NCBI RefSeq assembly: GCF_004358345.1
Contig: NZ_CP037952.1
Location: 372,001 to 436,000, forward strand
DNA: 64,000 nucleotides
Source of the DNA: Parashewanella spongiae
Lineage (GTDB): Bacteria; Pseudomonadota; Gammaproteobacteria; Enterobacterales; Shewanellaceae
Direction: 5' to 3'
Part shown: in pieces, positions 29,679 to 40,109 of the stretch
How positions within the stretch are numbered: the stretch's first letter is position 1
Layout of the letters: each line of letters opens with the position of its first letter
Notes under the pieces: model-generated
Told to the model about the DNA's origin: nothing
Seen by the model: only the letters and a program-made list of their open reading frames with translations
The model's database searches: none
Program-made: the position numbers and the translations under genes

Positions 29679-31604
29679 TTAAATAATGTTTGGTTTCATT
29701 CCGCACTTGTTATCTAACCAATTGAGTAGCTCAGTATAGAAAACTTTTTTATGTGGATAAAACAAAGTATTACTGAAGTGATCGGCATCTTCAAGCTCTA
29801 CATATTTGTAATCTTTGCCATATTTCTTAAGCTTATCTACAAATGCTCTACTGTGTTTTACTGTCACACGGCTGTCAATATCACCGTGTACTACCAATAG
29901 AGGAATGTTTACTTTATCGACTTGGTTTACTGGAGAAATTCCTTTCACTGTAGGACGTTGAAGTTCTCTTGCAAATCTATTGTCGTTAATATAAGCACTC
30001 CAGCGACCTAAATCACCTACTCCGGCACCGGCAGCCGCACATTGATAAATATTATTGTCTCGCATTGAGCCAACAAAAGCAGCATATCCACCGTAACTCC
30101 AGCCATATATTGCCAATTTATCTTTTGAAGCTAATCCTTTTTTAACTAAAAACAACGCTGCATCATCATTGTCATCTTGCATGGTTAAGCCCCAGTTCTT
30201 ATCACCAGCCTTCCAATGATCTAAGCCAAAACCTTCTGAGCCTCTAAATTGAGGTTGGATAACAATATAACCATGCGATGCAAGTAATTGAGACCACTCA
30301 TCAAAAATGTTAATGTCACGAGCCCAAGGCCCACCATGTGGCATTACTACCGCAGGGTATGGTTTTTCCCCTACGCTAGGTATCGTCACGTAGGCTTTTA
30401 CCTTACGACCATCACGTGCTTTATAGGTAATAAACTTTACTTTACCGAGTTTTGATTTATCCACTAAAGGTAGTCTTTCGCCTATTGGGCTGACTTTCTT
30501 TTTATCAGTGATTAAATAAAACGTTCCGGTATCTTGATCCCCCATCGTGCGCACAATTATGGCATTATCATTTTTGGAGCGGCTAGTAATTGATACGTGT
30601 TTTCCTTTGAAGATACTTTTCAAAGAGTCATAGAGTATTTGCTCACTTTCATCAACAAAGTACTTTTGAGGGTGCTTTGAAGTGTAATTGTAGCTAGTTA
30701 CTTGCTGTGTGTAGGGATTGAAAGATACTCCATCTACATCAACATTTTCTAGACCAAACAATCTTTCAGAAAAAATATTATTTTCAAGGTTATAGGTGTA
30801 AATGCCTGCTTTATCTTCTCCTAGGTTGGCTTTTATATATACATCATTAGGTCTATCTTTTGAAAAACCTAAAAATTCATATTGCTCTCTTAAATTAGGA
30901 GATATTTGTCTTACTCTTTGCCAGTCATCACTTCCTTTTTTTCTAGCATATAAATCAATAGTGGTATCGGCTCTGTTCCATCCCGATGCACCGCGGATTT
31001 CACCATCAGCGTCAGGAGTAAAGCTGCCTTCTTGCTTTGAGTTGCCGCGCATTATAGTTTTATAGTTGTTGGTTTTTATGTTGTAACGGATCACATCAGG
31101 AGTGCCATTGGAGTTAGTATCAGCTTGGGCCAACACTTCATTTTTATTATTTGGAAGAAGATCTATGATACCAAAGCCTCTAACTTTTTTGCTTGGCAAA
31201 ACCCATTTTCCTTTGCCATTGGCATCGGTAATGGCAAATTGACCAGTCCAGTATTTATGAGCTCCACTTTCTAGTAACTGCCTGAACGAAACACCAATTT
31301 TTTCATTGTTTAACCAAGATACTCCTTGTACTTTCATTCTGTCAGCCCCAAGAATAACTGGTTTCTTGCCTAAATCCTTGGTGTCGCGAATTTCAACGAT
31401 GTAATCACCTTCTCTATTGGTTGCTCTTACAATCGCTATTTTTTGGCCATTGGGAGAGACCGACACACTTGATACTTGCGGCATAGTTGCAAAGGCTTCA
31501 ATAGTTGAAACAGTCTTAACAGGATTGTCTTCTGCTATTGCATTATTGCTAACGATGCTACCTAAGCAGGCAGATATGCATAGACTTAAGATAATTTTCT
31601 TCAT
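29679..31604 (-). CDS. Secreted S9-family (prolyl oligopeptidase type) peptidase
   Basis: 641 residues with a signal peptide (IILSLCISACLGSIVSNNAIA). The first 380 residues form a WD/beta-propeller-like region (VSSVSVSPNGQKIAIVRATN). The alpha/beta-hydrolase domain follows, with nucleophile Ser503 in YGWSYGGYAAF, the Asp in VVHGDIDSRV (about 575) and the His in DADHFSN (about 607), plus oxyanion-type HGGPWARD. It probably cleaves short peptides in the periplasm or outside the cell. It lies 77 bp behind a TonB-dependent receptor on the same strand, with a terminator between them. Confidence 0.92.
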   Translation of the reverse strand: MKKIILSLCISACLGSIVSNNAIAEDNPVKTVSTIEAFATMPQVSSVSVSPNGQKIAIVRATNREGDYIVEIRDTKDLGKKPVILGADRMKVQGVSWLNNEKIGVSFRQLLESGAHKYWTGQFAITDANGKGKWVLPSKKVRGFGIIDLLPNNKNEVLAQADTNSNGTPDVIRYNIKTNNYKTIMRGNSKQEGSFTPDADGEIRGASGWNRADTTIDLYARKKGSDDWQRVRQISPNLREQYEFLGFSKDRPNDVYIKANLGEDKAGIYTYNLENNIFSERLFGLENVDVDGVSFNPYTQQVTSYNYTSKHPQKYFVDESEQILYDSLKSIFKGKHVSITSRSKNDNAIIVRTMGDQDTGTFYLITDKKKVSPIGERLPLVDKSKLGKVKFITYKARDGRKVKAYVTIPSVGEKPYPAVVMPHGGPWARDINIFDEWSQLLASHGYIVIQPQFRGSEGFGLDHWKAGDKNWGLTMQDDNDDAALFLVKKGLASKDKLAIYGWSYGGYAAFVGSMRDNNIYQCAAAGAGVGDLGRWSAYINDNRFARELQRPTVKGISPVNQVDKVNIPLLVVHGDIDSRVTVKHSRAFVDKLKKYGKDYKYVELEDADHFSNTLFYPHKKVFYTELLNWLDNKCGMKPNII

Positions 31605-31615
31605 TTTTAATCCCT

Positions 31616-31643
31616 AAAAAAAAGGCCTCAAGTTACGAGGCCA
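31616..31643 (-). terminator. Terminator of the TonB-dependent receptor gene
   Basis: On the minus strand GGCCTC and GAGGCC pair around a 7-nt loop and are followed by eight T residues. It lies between the receptor stop and the peptidase start, so the peptidase needs read-through or its own promoter. Confidence 0.85.
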
Positions 31644-31680
31644 TTCAATTTATAATATTAAGAATTTAACAACATTCAGA

Positions 31681-34600
31681 TTAGAAGCGTGCAGAAGCGC
31701 TTAATACAAATGAACGTGGTTGTGAATAACCAACACCTAATGGAACGTTGTTGCTTGACCAAGAACCATTTGGATCTACTCTTGGTGGTGCTTCGTTCAG
31801 AACATTACGAACTGTAAAGGCTATATAATAATTATCCCATTCATAACCAACAGAGGCAGTATGGGTAAAGTAATCATCAGTAAAGCCTACTTCACGACAC
31901 AATACTTCTGAGCCATCCGCGTTTCTTAGACCACGACAACCAATGTTGTCAGATGTGAAGTCTTCTTCATCGTCATCTAACCAGTCTTCACGACCACCGC
32001 CGATATACTGAGTTTGCCAGTTAAATACAAAATTATCGTATTCCATACGAAGATGCGCAGTACCACGCCATTCAGGTACATCAGGTTCACCTAGGTTATC
32101 GTCAACACTACCTAAAATATCAAATAGGCTTTCAGTAGTTTGGGTTGCCTGTAAGTCAAAGCTGACGTCTAGCCCTTTATCAAACAATATGAATTCCTGA
32201 CTGTAATATAGGTTATAGTCGTAACCTTTTGATGTTAATAAACCAACGTTAACAAAACTACCATCAACAAGGCTGATTTGACCATTTTCGTCACGGCCTA
32301 AGCGACTACAAAATGAGCGAACACCGTCACTTGAATAACATTGACCGATGCTATAACCAGCACTTGGTTCCGCTATACTGTTTGTGACTTCGATATCATA
32401 ACGCGTAGCCGAAATAGATAGATCAAAGTCTTCAGAGAATGGTTGCTCTAGCACAAAGCCCCAAGTTTTAGCCACTGATGTTTCAGGGGTTAATTCCTCT
32501 GTACCACCCGTTTCGATTTCAACACTGTAACTGTCAGTAAAGTCAGCATCTCCAGTCCCTAGACCTAAGCTTGTTGGATCTAATCCATCAGCTCTACAGG
32601 CCGCAAGAGTTGTATCTGAACGCTCATCAAGACCAGCATCATAACCATCTGCAGCATTTGGATTTAAAGGGTCAGAAATACGGGCATCCGTAGGCACTAC
32701 GCACGGGTCAAAAACTGTATTAAACCCAGATGTACCGTTAAGGAAACGCTCTCGTAAGTTAGGTGCACGATACGAAGTGCCTTTGGTACCACGGAAAGTC
32801 AGCCAGTCAGTTGGACGATACACAGCTTTTAGGCTGTATGTGTGAGCGGTGTCGTAAAAACTTTCATCTGAAATACGGCCCGATGCAGTCAGGGTGATTT
32901 CTTCAGCCCAACTTTGACCACGAACTAATGGCAGTTCAAATTCGGTAAACGCTTCACGCATGAAACGCGTCCCGTCAGCACCTTTATCGGAAAAGTAACC
33001 CCACAACAACCCTTCTGAAGTCGCAGCATTAGGATCTGACTCGATTTTATCTTTACGGTATTCCGCACCTAAAATCATAGCAACAGATTCTTCATTCCAT
33101 GGAAGAGTGAATAAATCACCACCGATGAAGCCATTGACGATAAACTGAGAAACTTCAGTTTTTATGTATCTCTCAATGAATAAATATTCTTCTTCTTCTG
33201 GAGTGAGGCGGCCACCACTTGGCTGATAGATGTTTTCAGAAAACAGGTTAACAGGTACACAGCCGTCAGTGCCATCGCCACAAGTTACAGAGCCATCATC
33301 ATTCAGTACAGAGGTATCTAATGAGTGCTTTAAGCGTTCTTCATTAATACCTTGACGGATATCAGTACCACTAGAAGCGCTTTGTGAAACATAAACGTCG
33401 TAGTACCAGTTATTAAGACCAATGCCTTCTAAAGCTGACAAATTACCCGTGATGCCGGTAACGGCACGATATTGTGATACATCTACTTCTGCATAGTCAC
33501 GATCACCTTGAAGGTTGATTACAGGTCTCACCCATGTAGGAATGAAATCACCGCCAATTTGCCCTAAACAGTTAACACCGTTTACGCCACAAACATTATA
33601 GGGGTTACGTGGTGTCACCCATTCGAAAATTTGAGCACCATCGTAAACTTGAGGAGATTTTCGAGCGCTGTATAGCCCTTCATAGTAGACGGTAGTGTCG
33701 TTATCGTCTTGCAGATTGTGTTCACCACTTAACATCAGTGAGTAACGCTGGTTTTTTGCGATATAATCACTGTCGTTATATTTGTCAGACTGTTGGAAGG
33801 CATAGCGCGGGTCTTGTAAATCAACGTCTATAAAACCATCACCATTACCATCAACGTAGGCATAGTCAGGTTCACCATCTCCATCATTGTCGTACGGTAT
33901 CCAACCTGCGGTATCACTAAACTGGTTGTATGTATTCATGCTTACAGTTGTTTCACTCCAACCAGGAATGCCAGTGTTGGTAAAACCTGGAGTGGAATAT
34001 AAGCTGCCGTAAAAGTTGTTTACTGTAATACGGTTCGTTAGTGGGAAAGTGGCACAGGTGTCAACGTCGCCTCTTGCTGTTGGGCCTGTCGGCGCATTAC
34101 GAGTAATGATACGGCCATCGTTCGTTTCCCAGATGCGTTCATTACAACCTTTAGCCCAGTCGTTACCTGCACGAGAAACAGCATCACGTTCTAAATACTC
34201 AGCACCTACTACTAAGTGACCATTGTCGAATGTTGTGCCCCACATGCCCGATAGAGTAATTTGCTCGCCACCAGAACCTTTAGGCTTTGTACCTGAAACG
34301 TCAAATTCAAACCCTTCGATGTCAGATTTTAAGATGACGTTTGCTACACCAGCTACGGCATCAGAACCATAAACTGTAGATGCACCATCAAATAGATTCT
34401 CGATGCGGTCGATCATTACACCTGGGATCAAGTTTAAATCCGCTGCAGTTGGTGCGCCACCCACACCAGCTGGAGCCATACGGCGTCCATTAATTAAGAC
34501 TAACGTTCGTTCAGCCCCAAGGTTTCGAAAGCCAATAGTTGCCGCACCAGGGCCATTGTCTAATACGAACCCACCGAAAGAGCTATCATATTGCACACCT

Positions 34601-34902
34601 AAAGCCTGGTTTGATGATTGCAGCATTGAACCTGCATCAAAAAGACCGAGTTCACGCGAAATATCACCACTGATAACCTGAACTGGTGATGCTTCTGAAA
34701 ATTCAGCTCTACGGATACGTGATCCGGTTACAACAATTCGTTCTGTTTCTTCTTCTTCTTCAAGTAATTCATCTGCTGTGTTTTGTGTTTGAGCTACAGG
34801 CTTTTCAACTTCATCTGCTGCAAAACTATTCATTGAGAACGCTGTAGCTCCCAAGAATATAGAGCAATTGATAGCTGTGGCTAACATACTCTTTTTGAAC
34901 AT
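31681..34902 (-). CDS. TonB-dependent outer-membrane receptor
   Basis: The start is placed at MFKKSMLATAINCSIF because AGGGAG lies 7 nt upstream; the frame is open 14 codons further. A signal peptide ending SMNSFAADE is followed by a plug domain: ERIVVTGSRIRR, TLVLINGRRMAPAG, IDRIENLFDGASTVYGSDAVAGVANVI. About 1,073 residues in all, with a long barrel rich in Tyr and Asp and a C-terminal Phe (VLSASARF), the outer-membrane assembly signal. Receptors of this large class in Shewanellaceae and Alteromonadales often serve peptide or polymer uptake. The peptidases on both sides point to peptides, but the substrate is inferred. Confidence 0.93.
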   Translation of the reverse strand: MFKKSMLATAINCSIFLGATAFSMNSFAADEVEKPVAQTQNTADELLEEEEETERIVVTGSRIRRAEFSEASPVQVISGDISRELGLFDAGSMLQSSNQALGVQYDSSFGGFVLDNGPGAATIGFRNLGAERTLVLINGRRMAPAGVGGAPTAADLNLIPGVMIDRIENLFDGASTVYGSDAVAGVANVILKSDIEGFEFDVSGTKPKGSGGEQITLSGMWGTTFDNGHLVVGAEYLERDAVSRAGNDWAKGCNERIWETNDGRIITRNAPTGPTARGDVDTCATFPLTNRITVNNFYGSLYSTPGFTNTGIPGWSETTVSMNTYNQFSDTAGWIPYDNDGDGEPDYAYVDGNGDGFIDVDLQDPRYAFQQSDKYNDSDYIAKNQRYSLMLSGEHNLQDDNDTTVYYEGLYSARKSPQVYDGAQIFEWVTPRNPYNVCGVNGVNCLGQIGGDFIPTWVRPVINLQGDRDYAEVDVSQYRAVTGITGNLSALEGIGLNNWYYDVYVSQSASSGTDIRQGINEERLKHSLDTSVLNDDGSVTCGDGTDGCVPVNLFSENIYQPSGGRLTPEEEEYLFIERYIKTEVSQFIVNGFIGGDLFTLPWNEESVAMILGAEYRKDKIESDPNAATSEGLLWGYFSDKGADGTRFMREAFTEFELPLVRGQSWAEEITLTASGRISDESFYDTAHTYSLKAVYRPTDWLTFRGTKGTSYRAPNLRERFLNGTSGFNTVFDPCVVPTDARISDPLNPNAADGYDAGLDERSDTTLAACRADGLDPTSLGLGTGDADFTDSYSVEIETGGTEELTPETSVAKTWGFVLEQPFSEDFDLSISATRYDIEVTNSIAEPSAGYSIGQCYSSDGVRSFCSRLGRDENGQISLVDGSFVNVGLLTSKGYDYNLYYSQEFILFDKGLDVSFDLQATQTTESLFDILGSVDDNLGEPDVPEWRGTAHLRMEYDNFVFNWQTQYIGGGREDWLDDDEEDFTSDNIGCRGLRNADGSEVLCREVGFTDDYFTHTASVGYEWDNYYIAFTVRNVLNEAPPRVDPNGSWSSNNVPLGVGYSQPRSFVLSASARF

Positions 34903-35090
34903 ATTTAACTCCCTTATATCATCTGATGTATCCCAATAAATCAACAGATGAAAAATTATTGTAATTTAAATGTTGGTAAGAATTATTTTACCAACCTATA
35001 AATTTACATTAATGAAACATAAAATCAACATTTAAGTGTGATAATTAAGCGTGAAAAGGAGAGGGATAATATAAGTGGCTTTGACGTATA

Positions 35091-35133
35091 GAAAATTATC
35101 AAATGCATGAGATCCATGCATTTGATAAAAAAG
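35091..35133 (-). terminator. Terminator of the S46 peptidase gene
   Basis: A perfect 13-bp inverted repeat (35097-35109 with 35115-35127, 5-nt loop) is followed on the minus strand by AATTTTC. It lies 40-80 bp after the S46 stop codon. The rest of the receptor-peptidase gap is A/T-rich and probably holds the receptor promoter. Confidence 0.65.
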
Positions 35134-35171
35134 TTAAACATTGATGAAAAAATAAATTCTAATAGGTTTAT

Positions 35172-37364
35172 TTAGTTGTCTATTTTCAATTCTTCCAACA
35201 AATTATCTGCATGATCCACTTTATCCATCATCCAGAGGATGTAACGAATATCAACATGAATCGCGCGAGTGATTTCAGTGTTGAAAAACCAATCTTTAGT
35301 GATGGCTTCGTAGGTGGAGTCGAAGTTAAGTCCTACTAGCTCCCCTTTGGCATTAAATACTGGTGAACCGGAGTTGCCGCCAGTGGTGTCAACACTTGAT
35401 AGGAAATTTACGGGTACAGCGTTAAATGCTTCTGGTTTAGCGTCGCAGGAAAATAAGCGGCACATAAACCCACGAGTGTCTGGGTAGACTGACTCAACAA
35501 CATGCTTACCGTTATCATTCGCGGCAATGACGTCGAGCAATTTTTGTGGTGCATTGAATGGTTCAACACCCGTGTTTTTAGCAATAATGCCTGCTAATTG
35601 GGTGAATGGCTGTTTGTACATGCCATCTTGTGCTTGGTAGCCATCAACAGATCCATAAGTAACCCTCAATGTACCGTTCGCGTCAGGGTATACGGGTAAG
35701 CCGAGTTCATTATTGTAAGCAATCAATGAAGCCATATATTCAGGGCGGGCTCTTGAAAGTTGACCAGCAAGGGTTTTACTGGCTTGCTCGTTTTTCATAT
35801 TTACGTCGAACAAGGCGATAGCGAGTTGAATGAATGGGTCGCTACTGGCTTTAAAGTCTGCGGCTGAAGCTTGCATCCATTTTAAACGCTGCTCATGAAC
35901 ATCAAGTTTTGATTCCTTGTACATGGCATCGACACGTTGAGCCAGTGGTGTTGAAGCGTCTTGACTTAACCATGTATCCAGTTCAGCTACCTTGTTGTCT
36001 TGATTTAAATAAGCGGTTAAATCTTGTTGCCACAATACTTTATCAACAGCCGCTAAATAACGTGTATCTAATCGTTTTAAGCGTGCCGCAAACAACTTCA
36101 TGTCACGTTCTTGATAACCTTGTTCACGTAAGTTATCAGGCTTTTGCTTTTCAACGGCAAGGCGATATAAACGCTGGGCGGTTGAAAGCAAAGCACTGGA
36201 TTGCGCATTATCAAAATAAAAACTTTGCTGATAACCTTGTTGCTGCTGCGTAATCAAATTTTCTAACTGCTTGATAATGGCTTGTTTGTCCTTTGATTTG
36301 CTACTTAACCAAGTCTTGAACTGATTTTCTTTGGCTTGTTTCATACCGACGATATCAGTGGCACGGAAACCATCTAATAAACCATTGAGTTTTTTCATGC
36401 GGTTCGCAGTGGACGCAAGTGTACTGGCGTATTGAATTTTAATGGCTTTATTTGCAGCGCTCATACCTTCGATGGTATTGATGCGTTGTTGGTAGCGTTT
36501 TGCTTGAGCCGGATATTGCCAGTTTTTAGCAAATTCAAGTTCGCTGGTTAAGCGATAACGGCTTGTGCGCCCAGGATAACCGGCAGCAAATACTGCATCG
36601 CCAGCTTTTACGCCATTAGGGTTGATTTTAACAAACCCTTTTGGAAAGTAAGGGACGTTATCTTCGCTATAACCGGCGGGTTTTCCGTCTTTACCCACAT
36701 AAGCGCGTAAAAAAGTGAAGTCAGCACTGTGCCGTGGATATTCATAGTTATCTACATCACCGCCAAAGGCTGCGGCGGCTTCTGGTGGTGCGTATACCAA
36801 GCGAACATCACGGATGATCAGTTGTTTGATTAAATAGTATTCCAAACCATTATGAAAACTGCGCACTGAGCAACGATAATTATCATCAGATTCGCATTGC
36901 TTGATGATGTCTTTACGGTTCTGTGCAATTGTTTCATAGCGTTTGAGCGGATCTTGGCCTAAATTTGCAATGACGGTATCAGTGACATTAGTGACGGCTT
37001 CGGTCACGTATAAACGTTCGTTGGCACCAGCTGATGGTTCTGCCGCTAAGGTTTTCGCTAAAAAGCCATCTTCAAGATAATTATGCTCTTGATTACTGTT
37101 ATGTTGAATTGCACCGTAAGCACAGTGATGATTCGTGACAACCAAGCCTTTAGGTGAAACAAAACTAGCGGTACAATAGCCAAGACTGACCACAGCGTTC
37201 ATTGGATATTGACTTAAATCGGCCAATTGTTTCGCAGAAATTTCAATTCCACGGTCAGTCAGCTTTTGTGCAATAGAAGGGAGTTGGTGTGGTTGCCATT
37301 GTCCTTCATCGGCGACAGCGAATCCCGATGTAAGAGCTAAGGCGGCGATCAATGCCTTGCGCAT
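35172..37364 (-). CDS. S46-family dipeptidyl-peptidase (DPP7/DPP11 type)
   Basis: 730 residues with a signal peptide (ALIAALALTSGFAVADEG). S46 enzymes release dipeptides from the N-terminus of peptides in the periplasm. The chymotrypsin-like triad is visible: His in VVTNHHCAYGAIQ, Asp in FGGDVDNYEYPRHSADF, and Ser in TTGGNSGSPVFNAKG. The helical cap typical of the family fills the middle. Together with the S9 enzyme and the receptor on the same strand it forms a peptide-degradation group. The preference (hydrophobic or acidic P1) cannot be read from the sequence alone. Confidence 0.94.
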   Translation of the reverse strand: MRKALIAALALTSGFAVADEGQWQPHQLPSIAQKLTDRGIEISAKQLADLSQYPMNAVVSLGYCTASFVSPKGLVVTNHHCAYGAIQHNSNQEHNYLEDGFLAKTLAAEPSAGANERLYVTEAVTNVTDTVIANLGQDPLKRYETIAQNRKDIIKQCESDDNYRCSVRSFHNGLEYYLIKQLIIRDVRLVYAPPEAAAAFGGDVDNYEYPRHSADFTFLRAYVGKDGKPAGYSEDNVPYFPKGFVKINPNGVKAGDAVFAAGYPGRTSRYRLTSELEFAKNWQYPAQAKRYQQRINTIEGMSAANKAIKIQYASTLASTANRMKKLNGLLDGFRATDIVGMKQAKENQFKTWLSSKSKDKQAIIKQLENLITQQQQGYQQSFYFDNAQSSALLSTAQRLYRLAVEKQKPDNLREQGYQERDMKLFAARLKRLDTRYLAAVDKVLWQQDLTAYLNQDNKVAELDTWLSQDASTPLAQRVDAMYKESKLDVHEQRLKWMQASAADFKASSDPFIQLAIALFDVNMKNEQASKTLAGQLSRARPEYMASLIAYNNELGLPVYPDANGTLRVTYGSVDGYQAQDGMYKQPFTQLAGIIAKNTGVEPFNAPQKLLDVIAANDNGKHVVESVYPDTRGFMCRLFSCDAKPEAFNAVPVNFLSSVDTTGGNSGSPVFNAKGELVGLNFDSTYEAITKDWFFNTEITRAIHVDIRYILWMMDKVDHADNLLEELKIDN

Positions 37365-37481
37365 AAACGTTTCCTTTATTTTGAGTTATTATTTCCATTC
37401 ATAAGCAGATAAGATGGAATACTGTGGTTTGCATGGGGTTATACCATATTTTTGTAAAATCGTTGTAAAACGGGAGTATCA

Positions 37482-38888
37482 ATGTCACAACAGGGGACGA
37501 ATAAACCCAAATTCAAAGCACGAGATGCCCAAGTAGAAGGGGTGAAAATGCCACCTCATTCACTCGAAGCGGAGCAATCGGTTTTGGGGGGGCTTATGCT
37601 GGATGCTGAAGCGTGGGATAAAGTGGCTGAAACTGTCGTTCGTGATGATTTTTATTCTCGCTCGCATCGGATGATATTCGAGGCGATGGGAAAACTGGTT
37701 GAAAGTGGACAACCATTGGACTTGGTCACAGTGACTGAGCAGTTAGAACTTGAAGATCAATTGGAAAGTGCTGGTGGTTTTGCCTACATCAGTGAAATCA
37801 CTAAAAATACCCCAAGTGCGGGTAATATTGTTTCCTATTCTGAAATTGTACGCGAACGTGCGGTAGTTAGAGAGATGATCCGCGTTGCCCATGATATTGC
37901 CGACGCAGGTTACAACCCTGAAGGTCGAGCTTCTAGCGAACTACTAGATTATGCCGAAACGAAAGTCTTTAAAATTGCTGAGCAGCGTGCCGATGCCAAC
38001 GCAGGGCCAGAAGGCATAAAATCAATTTTAGAAAAAACCGTCGATAAAATTGAAGAGCTATACAATAACCCTCATAACGGTGTTACGGGTGTTTCCAGCG
38101 GTTTTGGTGACTTAGATAATATGACGGCGGGCTTTCAATCGGGCGATTTAGTGATTGTAGCGGCGCGTCCGTCGATGGGTAAAACTACTTTTGCGATGAA
38201 CCTCTGTGAACAGGCGGCTTTACATGAAGATAAACCTGTGTTGATCTTCAGTTTAGAAATGCCTTCTGAGCAAATCATGATGAGAATGTTGGCCTCATTA
38301 GGGCGTGTCGATCAAACTAAAATTCGTACTGGCCGTTTGGACGATGACGATTGGGCGCGCGTATCTTCCACCATGGGCATTATGCTTGAACAAGGCAAGA
38401 TGTACATTGATGACTCGTCGGGACTGACTCCTAATGACGTTCGCTCACGGGCACGTCGTATTGCTCGTGAGTATGGTGGATTATCAATGATCATGGTCGA
38501 CTATTTGCAGTTAATGCAGGTTCCGGCCTTATCAGACAACCGTACTTTGGAAATTGCTGAAATTTCCCGCTCATTAAAAGCGTTAGCCAAAGAGTTGGGT
38601 ATCCCCGTGATCGCGTTATCGCAGTTAAACCGTTCATTGGAGCAACGTGCCGATAAGCGCCCCATTAACTCTGATTTACGTGAATCAGGCTCCATCGAGC
38701 AAGACGCCGATTTAATTATGTTTATTTATCGCGATGAAGTTTATAACGATACTTCAGAAGATAAAGGTACTGCCGAAATTATTATTGGTAAACAACGTAA
38801 CGGCCCAATTGGGCGAGTAAGGTTGACCTTCCAAGGCCAATTTTCTCGTTTTGATAATTTTGCTGGACCACAGTTTGAAGAAGATTAA
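37482..38888 (+). CDS. dnaB: Replicative DNA helicase
   Basis: 468 residues, the usual length. DnaB is the hexameric 5'-3' helicase at the replication fork. The N-terminal domain carries PPHSLEAEQSVLGGLMLD. The RecA-like domain has Walker A AARPSMGKTTFAMN near residue 230, IFSLEMPSEQIMMRML, Walker B MIMVDYLQLM, ALSQLNRSLEQR and the arginine-finger region SDLRESGSIEQDAD. No intein interrupts the Walker region. alr follows on the same strand, as in other gammaproteobacteria. Confidence 0.98.
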   Translation: MSQQGTNKPKFKARDAQVEGVKMPPHSLEAEQSVLGGLMLDAEAWDKVAETVVRDDFYSRSHRMIFEAMGKLVESGQPLDLVTVTEQLELEDQLESAGGFAYISEITKNTPSAGNIVSYSEIVRERAVVREMIRVAHDIADAGYNPEGRASSELLDYAETKVFKIAEQRADANAGPEGIKSILEKTVDKIEELYNNPHNGVTGVSSGFGDLDNMTAGFQSGDLVIVAARPSMGKTTFAMNLCEQAALHEDKPVLIFSLEMPSEQIMMRMLASLGRVDQTKIRTGRLDDDDWARVSSTMGIMLEQGKMYIDDSSGLTPNDVRSRARRIAREYGGLSMIMVDYLQLMQVPALSDNRTLEIAEISRSLKALAKELGIPVIALSQLNRSLEQRADKRPINSDLRESGSIEQDADLIMFIYRDEVYNDTSEDKGTAEIIIGKQRNGPIGRVRLTFQGQFSRFDNFAGPQFEED

Positions 38889-38930
38889 TACCATTAACCA
38901 ACAGGTTACTCACCGAAACAGGATTGTTTT

Positions 38931-40007
38931 TTGAAGCCATTTCCTCGCGCAGAAATCAGTTGCCGTGCCCTGAAAGCTAACCTTGCACGGTTAAAAGAAA
39001 TTGCACCACAAAGCCAAGTTATGGCGGTGGTAAAAGCCAATGGTTATGGTCATGGTTTATTAAACGTGGCTAAGTGCTTGCCTCAAGCTGAGGGCTTTGG
39101 ATTAGCAAGGTTGGAAGAAGCTATGATGCTCAGGGCTGGTGGCATCACGCGAAAGTTACTATTGCTCGAAGGCGTATTTCATCAAACCGATTTACCAAAG
39201 CTTATCGAGCAGAATATTGAAACTGTTGTTCATCATGATTTCCAGCTGAAAATGCTAGAGCAAGCCAGCTTAGATAAACCTATAACTGTGTGGTTAAAGT
39301 TAGATTCTGGTATGCATCGTTTAGGGTTTGTCGCGGCAGATTTCAAAAAGGTGTATCAACGATTATTGGATTGTCCAAATGTTGCCAAGCCAATTCATTT
39401 GATGACTCATTTTGCTTGTGCCGATGAGCCAGAAAATCCAATGACCCAAGCGCAACATCAACAGTTTATCAATCTCATTAATGGCTTAGAAGGGGAGCGT
39501 TCGCTGGCGAATTCAGCGGCAACCTTATACTGGCCGCAAACCCAAGCTGATTGGATAAGACCTGGGATAGCGCTTTATGGTGTATCACCTGTCGTAGGGG
39601 ACTTAGGTTCAAACCACGGTCTAACCGCGGCCATGGAGCTTAAATCTGAATTAATTGCTATTCGTGAGCATCAAGCGGGTGAAAGTGCAGGGTACGGTGC
39701 ATTTTGGGTTGCTAAGCACGACACGGTTTTAGGTGTGGTGGCGATTGGTTATGGTGATGGTTACCCTCGTAATGCCCCAGAAGGTACACCCATTTTGATA
39801 AATGGCCGCCGCGTGCCGATTATTGGCCGAGTGTCAATGGACATGCTCACGGTCGACCTTGGCATTGCCTCTGAAGATAATGTAGGTGATGAAGTTATGT
39901 TATGGGGGCGAGAACTACCTGTAGAGGAAGTTGCTGAACACATTGGCACGATAGCTTATGAGTTGGTAACCAAACTTACTCCTAGGGTAGCCGTTTGCAT
40001 AGAGTGA
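38931..40007 (+). CDS. alr: Alanine racemase
   Basis: PLP-dependent interconversion of L- and D-alanine for peptidoglycan. 358 residues. The start is TTG, giving [10 protein letters not shown] as in relatives, with AGGA upstream; no better ATG or GTG exists at this place. The PLP lysine is K35 in [10 protein letters not shown]. The second catalytic residue is the Tyr in [16 protein letters not shown] and [13 protein letters not shown] are also diagnostic. It lies 42 bp after dnaB and is probably co-transcribed with it. Confidence 0.97.
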   Translation: MKPFPRAEISCRALKANLARLKEIAPQSQVMAVVKANGYGHGLLNVAKCLPQAEGFGLARLEEAMMLRAGGITRKLLLLEGVFHQTDLPKLIEQNIETVVHHDFQLKMLEQASLDKPITVWLKLDSGMHRLGFVAADFKKVYQRLLDCPNVAKPIHLMTHFACADEPENPMTQAQHQQFINLINGLEGERSLANSAATLYWPQTQADWIRPGIALYGVSPVVGDLGSNHGLTAAMELKSELIAIREHQAGESAGYGAFWVAKHDTVLGVVAIGYGDGYPRNAPEGTPILINGRRVPIIGRVSMDMLTVDLGIASEDNVGDEVMLWGRELPVEEVAEHIGTIAYELVTKLTPRVAVCIE

Positions 40008-40028
40008 ACGAATGCTAAAACCATAGCG

Positions 40029-40088
40029 ATTATAAACTTCTACAAGGCAAAATTATGTAGAACCATGTGCACTGTAGAAGTTTATAAT
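40029..40088. terminator. Long inverted repeat between convergent alr and globin genes
   Basis: Perfect 16-bp arms (40029-40044 and 40073-40088) surround a 28-nt loop, in the gap between convergent genes. The position suggests a bidirectional transcription stop, though a clear U-tract is missing. Confidence 0.5.
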
Positions 40089-40109
40089 TGATATTATTTA
40101 GAGGACACC

